In this document: one piece after another, positions 33,484-37,907 of the stretch
Layout of the letters: the number at the start of each line of letters is the position of its first letter
Position numbering within the stretch: position 1 is the stretch's first letter
Assembly: GCA_903842365.1 (NCBI GenBank)
Contig: CAIMLU010000052.1
Location: forward strand, 1 to 37,907
Direction of reading: 5' to 3'
Source of the DNA: an uncultured bacterium
GTDB lineage: Bacteria; Patescibacteriota; Minisyncoccia; Phycocordibacterales; UBA6065
Length of the DNA: 37,907 nucleotides
The notes under the pieces: generated by a model
Databases searched by the model: none
The model's input: only the letters and a program-made list of their open reading frames with translations
Told to the model about the DNA's origin: nothing
Translations under genes and position numbers: made by a program

Positions 33484-34254
33484 ATGGCTATCACTATTAA
33501 GACACCAGAGGATATTGAAATGTTGCGTGAAGGTGGTAAACGCCACGCTTTTATTTTAAAAGAACTTGCTCTCATGGTGCGTCCGGGTATTTCAACAAAA
33601 GAAATTGATGATCGCGCACACGCATTGTGTGTTGAACAAGGTGATCAACCCTCTTTTTTAAACTATAAACCATATGGTGCGCGACGTGCGTATCCAGCAA
33701 GCGTTTGCATTTCAGTAAACGATGCTATCGTCCACGGTATTCCAAATGAGAATCCCATCGTTTTAAAAGAAGGTGATATTGTTTCCCTTGATATGGGTGT
33801 TACCCACAAAGGACTTATTACCGATGCTGCGATAACTGTTCCTGTGGGCGCAGTATCAAGTGAGGCAAAATCACTCCTTTCATTTACAAAAAAAGCTCTT
33901 GATGTTGGTCTTAATGCTTGCAGGGCTGGCGGTACAACAGGTGATATAGGGGCAGCAATAGAGGACATTGCAAATAAGCATGGTTATGGGATTGTTCGTG
34001 AGCTTGCTGGGCACGGCGTTGGATATAAGGTGCATGAAGACCCTTATGTACCAAACTATGGCAAGAAAGGTGAGGGGGCAAAATTAAAGGTGGGAATGGT
34101 TATCGCTATTGAGCCGATGTTTAATATTGGTGGCGATGATATTACGCTTGATGATGATGGGTATACATATCGAACCGCAGACGGTAGTTTGAGCGCCCAT
34201 TTTGAACACACTGTGGTTGTTACTGAAAAAGGCTGTGAAATCCTCACAAAATAG
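33484..34254 (+). CDS. map: Methionine aminopeptidase, type I
   Basis: A 256-residue cytosolic enzyme removing the initiator Met from nascent proteins. Metal ligands are visible in order: SLDMGV (Asp), ITDAA (Asp), AGHGVG (His), IEPMF (Glu) and HFEHTVVV (Glu); the active-site His is in DAIVHGIP. No N-terminal zinc-finger extension, so it is the short bacterial form. ATG 33484 fits both the family start (TIKTPEDIEMLREGGK) and the promoter. It follows the adenylate-kinase position as usual in bacteria. Confidence 0.96.
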   Translation: MAITIKTPEDIEMLREGGKRHAFILKELALMVRPGISTKEIDDRAHALCVEQGDQPSFLNYKPYGARRAYPASVCISVNDAIVHGIPNENPIVLKEGDIVSLDMGVTHKGLITDAAITVPVGAVSSEAKSLLSFTKKALDVGLNACRAGGTTGDIGAAIEDIANKHGYGIVRELAGHGVGYKVHEDPYVPNYGKKGEGAKLKVGMVIAIEPMFNIGGDDITLDDDGYTYRTADGSLSAHFEHTVVVTEKGCEILTK

Positions 34255-34259
34255 AAACT

Positions 34260-34284
34260 TGCACCGCACTCCGTGCGGTGCTTT
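34260..34284 (+). terminator. Terminator after map
   Basis: GCACCGCAC and GTGCGGTGC pair around a two- or three-base loop, followed by TTTACTT. Confidence 0.75.
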
Positions 34285-34300
34285 ACTTATGGGTAAGTAA

Positions 34301-34306
34301 TATAAT
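34301..34306 (+). promoter_or_regulatory. -10 box giving a leaderless transcript for the gene at 34314
   Basis: TATAAT ends 7 nt before ATG 34314. The -35 region overlaps the map terminator. Confidence 0.55.
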
Positions 34307-34313
34307 TATTTCT

Positions 34314-34529
34314 ATGGAAACTTTTCCAACTAATGAGAGTGTAGGGAATTTTGAAAAATCATCATTTCCTCAAGAGGTTAATGATATACTTTTTGATCGT
34401 GATGACGAAATAGCACAAATCCTTGCTGCTGGAATGGAATTTAGTTGTCCTGTAGATGTTGATGGAAAAAAAATGAAACTCACCATAACACCTAATAACA
34501 CAATTTCACTCGAGGAAATTACCGAATAA
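34314..34529 (+). CDS. Small acidic protein of unknown function
   Basis: A 71-residue soluble protein with an acidic helix (EVNDILFDRDDEIAQILAAG) and a beta-hairpin-like end (DVDGKKMKLTITPNNTISLE). No family recognised. ATG 34314 is set by the TATAAT 7 nt upstream; the frame is open from 34278 but that part overlaps the promoter. ndk follows 12 nt after its stop, probably on the same transcript. Confidence 0.6.
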   Translation: METFPTNESVGNFEKSSFPQEVNDILFDRDDEIAQILAAGMEFSCPVDVDGKKMKLTITPNNTISLEEITE

Positions 34530-34541
34530 TTTATATAGTGT

Positions 34542-35141
34542 ATGCACCCAAAAGAAGAACGATCGTTTGTAATGATTAAGCCTGATGGTATTCAACGTGG
34601 GCTTATTGGTGAAATCATTAAACGCATTGAACGAACAGGCCTCAAACTTGTCGGGCTTAAATTGGTGCTTGCCGACGAAAAAGTGTTGTGGGTTCATTAT
34701 AATAAAGACGAAGCATGGTTTGTCTCAAAGGGCGCAAAAATAGTTGAGAATAAAAAAGCAGCAGGATTACCTGTAACCAAAGAGGCGATTGAGTACGGTA
34801 AGGATATTATTCGTGGACTTATTCGATTTATGACTGCTGGGCCAGTTATTCAGATGGTGTGGGAGGGAAATCAGTCGGTCGCTATTATTAAAAAAATTGT
34901 CGGTGGGACAGAGCCTCTTACTTCGGATGTCGGGACCATTCGAGGTGATTTAACTGTTGATTCATACGCAATAACAGCAGTTGATGATCGTGCGGTTCGC
35001 AATCTCATTCACTGTTCAGATAATACCGAGGACGCTAGGCGTGAAATTGGTTTATGGTTCAAGGAAGACGAAATGATTGAGTATCGACTTGTTACCGAAC
35101 AAATACTCTATGATGTAAATCTTGATGGTATCTTGGAATAA
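34542..35141 (+). CDS. ndk: Nucleoside diphosphate kinase, long form
   Basis: A 199-residue enzyme moving the gamma phosphate between nucleotides. Seen: ERSFVMIKPDGIQRGLIGEI, MVWEGNQSV, GTIRGDL and the catalytic His in NLIHCSDN (family NIIHGSDS). It is ~55 residues longer than the common form because of an insertion around residues 55-85 (FVSKGAKIVENKKAAGLPVT) and a longer C-terminus. Such long forms occur in CPR and some archaea as I recall. A weak A/T hairpin (GCAAAA against TTTTGC near 35144-35175) follows the gene. Confidence 0.93.
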   Translation: MHPKEERSFVMIKPDGIQRGLIGEIIKRIERTGLKLVGLKLVLADEKVLWVHYNKDEAWFVSKGAKIVENKKAAGLPVTKEAIEYGKDIIRGLIRFMTAGPVIQMVWEGNQSVAIIKKIVGGTEPLTSDVGTIRGDLTVDSYAITAVDDRAVRNLIHCSDNTEDARREIGLWFKEDEMIEYRLVTEQILYDVNLDGILE

Positions 35142-35203
35142 ACTGCAAAACAGGGTTAGGAAGCCTTAATTTTGCACACGATTTTTTTCGGTGTTTATCT
35201 CCC

Positions 35204-35231
35204 TTGTGTCTTATAAAAGACGGTTTATAAT
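35204..35231 (+). promoter_or_regulatory. Promoter of the 6S-like RNA
   Basis: TTGTGT at 35204-35209, 16-bp spacer, TATAAT at 35226-35231. The expected start at 35238-35240 coincides with the first base of the closing stem of the RNA. Confidence 0.75.
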
Positions 35232-35237
35232 CAACTA

Positions 35238-35397
35238 TGGGTCGATGAAATGTTGACTCTATACATTTTTTTAGGGAGTTCTATATTTCTGCGTACCTTG
35301 GTATAGCAGCTGCGGACACCCACCTAGCACATCGCTAGGGACAACATTTCGTCGGCCTTTCGAAAGAGCACATCTGTAGAGACAGATGTGCCTTTTC
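35238..35397 (+). ncRNA. ssrS: Noncoding RNA with 6S RNA-like architecture
   Basis: A ~160-nt transcript from a clear promoter to a clear terminator, with no open frame. A perfect 16-bp closing stem joins 35240-35255 and 35342-35357 (two G-U pairs). Then a U-rich unpaired strand, an apical stem GGG-A-GUUC/GGAC-A-CCC (around 35274-35281 and 35314-35321) with CUGC/GCAG inside, and on the 3' side a small hairpin CCTAGC-ACATC-GCTAGG (near 35323-35339). A closing stem, a large central bubble with a 3' hairpin and an apical stem are the 6S RNA plan, in which the bubble mimics an open promoter and binds RNA polymerase. The sequence itself was not matched to a known 6S RNA, so the identity is inferred from structure. 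Confidence 0.6.
35368..35397 (+). terminator. Terminator of the 6S-like RNA
   Basis: GCACATCTGT, loop AGAG, ACAGATGTGC followed by CTTTTC: a 10-bp perfect stem. Confidence 0.85.
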
Positions 35398-35434
35398 GTT
35401 TCACTTCTCTATCTCTGATATACTATTGTCCATC

Positions 35435-35839
35435 ATGCTAAATAAGACCATCAATCTACTTGTTTTTTCTCTAACACTCACCGCAGTTCTTCATTTTTTA
35501 TTCCTACGTTTTGATTCGTATTATAGTTACTCATGGATTGATATTCCTGTTCATTTTCTTGGCGGCGTTGTCATTGCAAGTCTCTATTTCTGGCTTGCTT
35601 CCTTTGTGCCAAAACTGTCCCAGCCAACGTGGTCACGGATGCTTGCTGTTATTATGGTGGTGGGAATAGGCTGGGAGTTGTGGGAAGTTTTTGTAGGCGC
35701 TGCAGATATGTCTAAATTTGATTATGCTTCGGACACTCTGCAGGACATGATTAATGATACACTAGGGGCATTGGCGGTTTGGTATTGGTACGTGAATATA
35801 AGCAATAAACATAATTCAGAAACAGTATGTCAAAAGTAA
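35435..35839 (+). CDS. Small polytopic membrane protein
   Basis: A 134-residue protein with about four membrane segments. Polar motifs sit within or near them: DIPVHFLGG, GWELWEVF and SDTLQDMINDTLGA. These His, Glu and Asp positions resemble DUF2238/VanZ-type membrane proteins as I remember them; the function is unknown. TATACT at 35419-35424 lies 10 nt upstream of ATG 35435, so the leader is very short; TTG 35426 is an alternative start. It overlaps the next gene by 13 nt, which suggests coupling. Confidence 0.6.
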   Translation: MLNKTINLLVFSLTLTAVLHFLFLRFDSYYSYSWIDIPVHFLGGVVIASLYFWLASFVPKLSQPTWSRMLAVIMVVGIGWELWEVFVGAADMSKFDYASDTLQDMINDTLGALAVWYWYVNISNKHNSETVCQK

Positions 35840-37185
35840 CATTCCTTTCAGGTGTTGGGACCGCAACGGGCGCGAATTTTATGGTTGAGAAAAATGGTAA
35901 ACGCTTTCTTGTTGATTGTGGTTTAATCCAAGGTTCCGAGACTGCGTTTCGTGATAACCACGAACCTTTCAGTTTCAATCCTGATGAGGTTGATGTTCTT
36001 CTTGTCACCCATGCACACATGGATCACATTGGCCGCATTCCAAAGCTTGTTCGGGAGGGGTTTAGGGGTGTTATATATTCGACACCGCAGACGCGAGACT
36101 TATCAGCCGTTATGTTTGATGACGCTGTCGGTCTCATTGCCCGTGAATCAAAAGAAACAGGGAAGCCACCTCTTTATGAAGAGCAAGACGTTGCAAAGGC
36201 ATTATCGCTTTGGAGGACCCACGAGTATCATTCACCGTTTGAATTTATCCCTGGTCTTTCTGCTGAATTTTACGATTCCGGTCACATTCTTGGTTCGGCG
36301 ATGATTAAGGTTTCATCAGGTGAGAAAAATTTCCTCTTTACTGGTGATCTTGGGAATTCTCCATCACCACTTTTACCAGACACTGAAATTATTTCCGATG
36401 TAGATTACCTCATCACTGAAAGTGTTTACGGTGATCGAAATCATGGATCTAAAGATGAACGTGATGCTCATTTTTTAAGCGTGCTAAGAAAGGGAATAGC
36501 AAAGGGTGGTGTAATTCTTATTCCAGCATTTTCGATCGAGCGTACACAAGTTATTCTCTACAAACTCAATGATTTCATCGAGGGTGGATTGATAGCAAAA
36601 GTGCCTGTTTGTGTCGATTCTCCACTAGCATCGAAAGTAACAGCGATATATAAAAACAACACAGATCTTTTTAAGGAAGGTGTACGAAAAGATATTGCAG
36701 ACGGTGATGATATTTTCGCATTTCCCGGCCTTACATTTATCCGTACCATGGAAGAGTCGCGAGCACTCGATAACAATAATGGTGCAAAGATAATACTTGC
36801 CGGATCAGGCATGTCTATGGGGGGGAGGGTGGTGCGACATGAAAAAACATACCTCTCTAATCCGAACGCTACGGTTGTAATGGTCGGATATCAGGTCCCA
36901 GGAAGCCTTGGGCGCCATATAGAAGAGGGTGAGGGTGTTGTTGTGATTGAAGGCGAGCATGTGCGTATTCATGCGACTATTGAAAAGATTGATGGTTTTT
37001 CATCTCATAAAGATAGTGACCATATTGTCGAATTTATCTCACATATGAAGGATCGTGTAAAAAAAGTTTTTGTTGCCATGGGTGAACCAAAATCATCGAT
37101 ATTTCTCACACAACGCCTTCGTGGAGAATTGAGTATTGATGCCCTATACCCAGAGCGTGGATCATCAGTCGAGATTGATTTCTAA
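35827..37185 (+). CDS. Metallo-beta-lactamase/beta-CASP ribonuclease
   Basis: A 452-residue cytoplasmic nuclease of the RNA-processing beta-CASP group (Ysh1/CPSF-like). Metal motif HAHMDH (His62, His64, Asp66, His67), then the later His in DSGHILGSAM, Asp in FTGDLG, and the beta-CASP domain with PAFSIERTQ and GSGMSMGGR. A C-terminal SSHKDSDHI carries the last His motif. Likely an RNA endo- or exonuclease with two zinc ions. Its ATG lies 13 nt inside the upstream membrane protein gene. A bidirectional terminator separates it from the converging rplT. Confidence 0.88.
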   Translation: MSKVTFLSGVGTATGANFMVEKNGKRFLVDCGLIQGSETAFRDNHEPFSFNPDEVDVLLVTHAHMDHIGRIPKLVREGFRGVIYSTPQTRDLSAVMFDDAVGLIARESKETGKPPLYEEQDVAKALSLWRTHEYHSPFEFIPGLSAEFYDSGHILGSAMIKVSSGEKNFLFTGDLGNSPSPLLPDTEIISDVDYLITESVYGDRNHGSKDERDAHFLSVLRKGIAKGGVILIPAFSIERTQVILYKLNDFIEGGLIAKVPVCVDSPLASKVTAIYKNNTDLFKEGVRKDIADGDDIFAFPGLTFIRTMEESRALDNNNGAKIILAGSGMSMGGRVVRHEKTYLSNPNATVVMVGYQVPGSLGRHIEEGEGVVVIEGEHVRIHATIEKIDGFSSHKDSDHIVEFISHMKDRVKKVFVAMGEPKSSIFLTQRLRGELSIDALYPERGSSVEIDF

Positions 37186-37222
37186 CAACATAAAAACCAC
37201 CCGTTTGGGTGGTTTTTATGTT
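37186..37222 (+). terminator. Bidirectional terminator between the ribonuclease and rplT
   Basis: AACATAAAAACCACCC, loop GTTT, GGGTGGTTTTTATGTT, A-rich on one side and T-rich on the other, between two converging genes. Confidence 0.9.
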
Positions 37223-37227
37223 GAGGT

Positions 37228-37572
37228 TTATTTCGCGAGGGCGATAATTTTCTTCAAAATTTCTGGGTGCTCTTGAGCAAGAATCGAGAGGATCTTTCGA
37301 TCAACTTCAATGTTCTTCTTTTTGATAGCCCCGATGAATTTCGAGTAGGAGAGTCCTTCTGTTCGGACAGCTGCGTTGATGACAAGGTTGAATTGTCGTC
37401 GAGCCGCACCTTTTTTGTCCCTCCTGTGTGCGAGTGCGTAAGCACCTGCATGAGCGATCGCTTCGTTTGCTGCACGCTCCTTTGTTGAGCGAGAGAAACG
37501 GTAGCCCTTTGCCATCTTGAGGATGTTCCTCCTTGATTTCAAAGCGTTAACACCTTTTTTTACTCGTGACAT
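37228..37572 (-). CDS. rplT: Ribosomal protein bL20
   Basis: A 114-residue 50S assembly protein. Seen: the N-terminal SRVKKGVNALKSRRNILKMA basic helix, GYRFSRSTKERA and RRDKKGAARRQFN, then SYSKFIGAIKKKNIEVDRK. Normal length. It lies 20 nt after rpmI on the same strand. Confidence 0.96.
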   Translation of the reverse strand: MSRVKKGVNALKSRRNILKMAKGYRFSRSTKERAANEAIAHAGAYALAHRRDKKGAARRQFNLVINAAVRTEGLSYSKFIGAIKKKNIEVDRKILSILAQEHPEILKKIIALAK

Positions 37573-37592
37573 GTTAGTTGTTGAATATTAAT

Positions 37593-37778
37593 TTAGAAAC
37601 CTATGATGAAGCGAGATTTCACTTTATGTGACATAGGAAGTTCGGTTGTCCCATGTTTCTTTATCTGGGAACGACCGCTTTCTTTTGCGTTAAAGTGGTT
37701 CTGACCCTTCCTTCGAGCCAAGATCTTACCATTTTTGGTAACCTTGAGCCTTTTTGTGAATGACTTAGTCGTTTTCAT
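37593..37778 (-). CDS. rpmI: Ribosomal protein bL35
   Basis: A 61-residue 50S protein with the family pattern KTTKSFTKRLKVTKNGKI and ARRKGQNHFNAKESGR. In most bacteria infC precedes rpmI; within the 129 nt to the window edge there is no coding sequence for it. Confidence 0.94.
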   Translation of the reverse strand: MKTTKSFTKRLKVTKNGKILARRKGQNHFNAKESGRSQIKKHGTTELPMSHKVKSRFIIGF

Positions 37779-37863
37779 AACTGTTTAATGACCTTGTTTT
37801 TAGGCAAGGACGCCTCGTGTAAAACGTGTTGCAAAGACTAACAAAAAACCGTTAAAAAGTAAA

Positions 37864-37901
37864 GAGCGGGGTTTTTCATCAGCTGAAGCAAAAACCCGCT
37901 C
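37864..37901 (-). terminator. Hairpin in the rpmI upstream region (terminator or attenuator)
   Basis: On the minus strand GAGCGGG-TTTTT pairs with AAAAA-CCCCGCTC around a ~13-nt loop and is followed by the U-rich TTTACTTTTT. It could end an upstream gene or attenuate rpmI-rplT. TACAAT at 37907-37902 lies at its foot and could be a -10 box, but its -35 would be outside the window. Confidence 0.55.
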
Positions 37902-37907
37902 ATTGTA

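Noticed and set aside
37902-37907. Promoter -10 box for rpmI at the window edge
   Set aside because: The start would fall within the foot of the hairpin and the -35 box is outside the window, so it cannot be judged.

Overview
The window looks like a piece of a Patescibacteria (Candidate Phyla Radiation) chromosome, most likely Parcubacteria. The reasons are a 23S rRNA gene carrying a group I intron, an S10/spc ribosomal-protein cluster with no L30 gene between S5 and L15, very short intergenic gaps, few Shine-Dalgarno sequences, several promoters placed so that transcripts would start at the start codon, and many lineage-type proteins of unknown function. The assignment rests on gene content and order only; no database search was possible.

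Layout. 1-1515: 3' half of 23S rRNA, entering from outside the window and split by a ~341-nt intron next to the P-loop. 1608-1718: 5S rRNA. 1831-7490: a large secreted LCAT/lipase-like protein whose C-terminal helical (FIMAH-like) domain is repeated twice downstream as detached copies alternating with two related small membrane proteins; the second membrane gene is frame-broken at an 8-bp tandem repeat, and an LCCL-like fragment follows. 7551-9273: a secreted protein and a HAD phosphatase. 9401-11294: tuf and rpsJ behind a promoter whose -10 box lies between two identical palindromes; EF-Tu has an unusual switch I. 11533-12258: a protein of four phage-integrase-type repeats, sitting between rpsJ and rplC. 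12426-15256: rplC-rplD-rplW-rplB. 15330-23145: an 8-kb accessory block that splits the ribosomal cluster: a protein-kinase-like protein, three small unknown proteins, a 766-residue and a 92-residue unknown pair, a row of strong RNA hairpins, and a TraD/TrwB-like ATPase. 23253-29710: rpsS-rplV-rpsC-rplP-rpmC-rpsQ-rplN-rplX-rplE-rpsN-rpsH-rplF-rplR-rpsE-rplO. 29758-30496: an unknown gene with a structured leader. 30820-35141: secY, two tandem adenylate-kinase-like genes, map, a small unknown gene and ndk. 35238-35397: a promoter-to-terminator noncoding RNA with 6S-like architecture. 35435-37185: a membrane protein overlapping a metallo-beta-lactamase/beta-CASP ribonuclease. On the minus strand at the right end: rpmI-rplT.

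How it works together. Most of the window is translation machinery: rRNA, EF-Tu, 21 ribosomal proteins (19 on the plus strand, L35 and L20 on the minus strand), SecY, methionine aminopeptidase and nucleotide kinases. The cluster is cut into separate transcription units by terminators after rpsJ, rplB and rplO, and new promoters precede rplC and rpsS (both with a TAGTAT -10 box). The accessory genes lie in these breaks, mostly with their own promoter and terminator. The best candidates for something undescribed are the membrane-protein/FIMAH cassette with its possible phase-variable repeat, the hairpin array before the TraD-like ATPase, the 6S-like RNA, the altered EF-Tu switch I and the palindrome pair at the tuf promoter.
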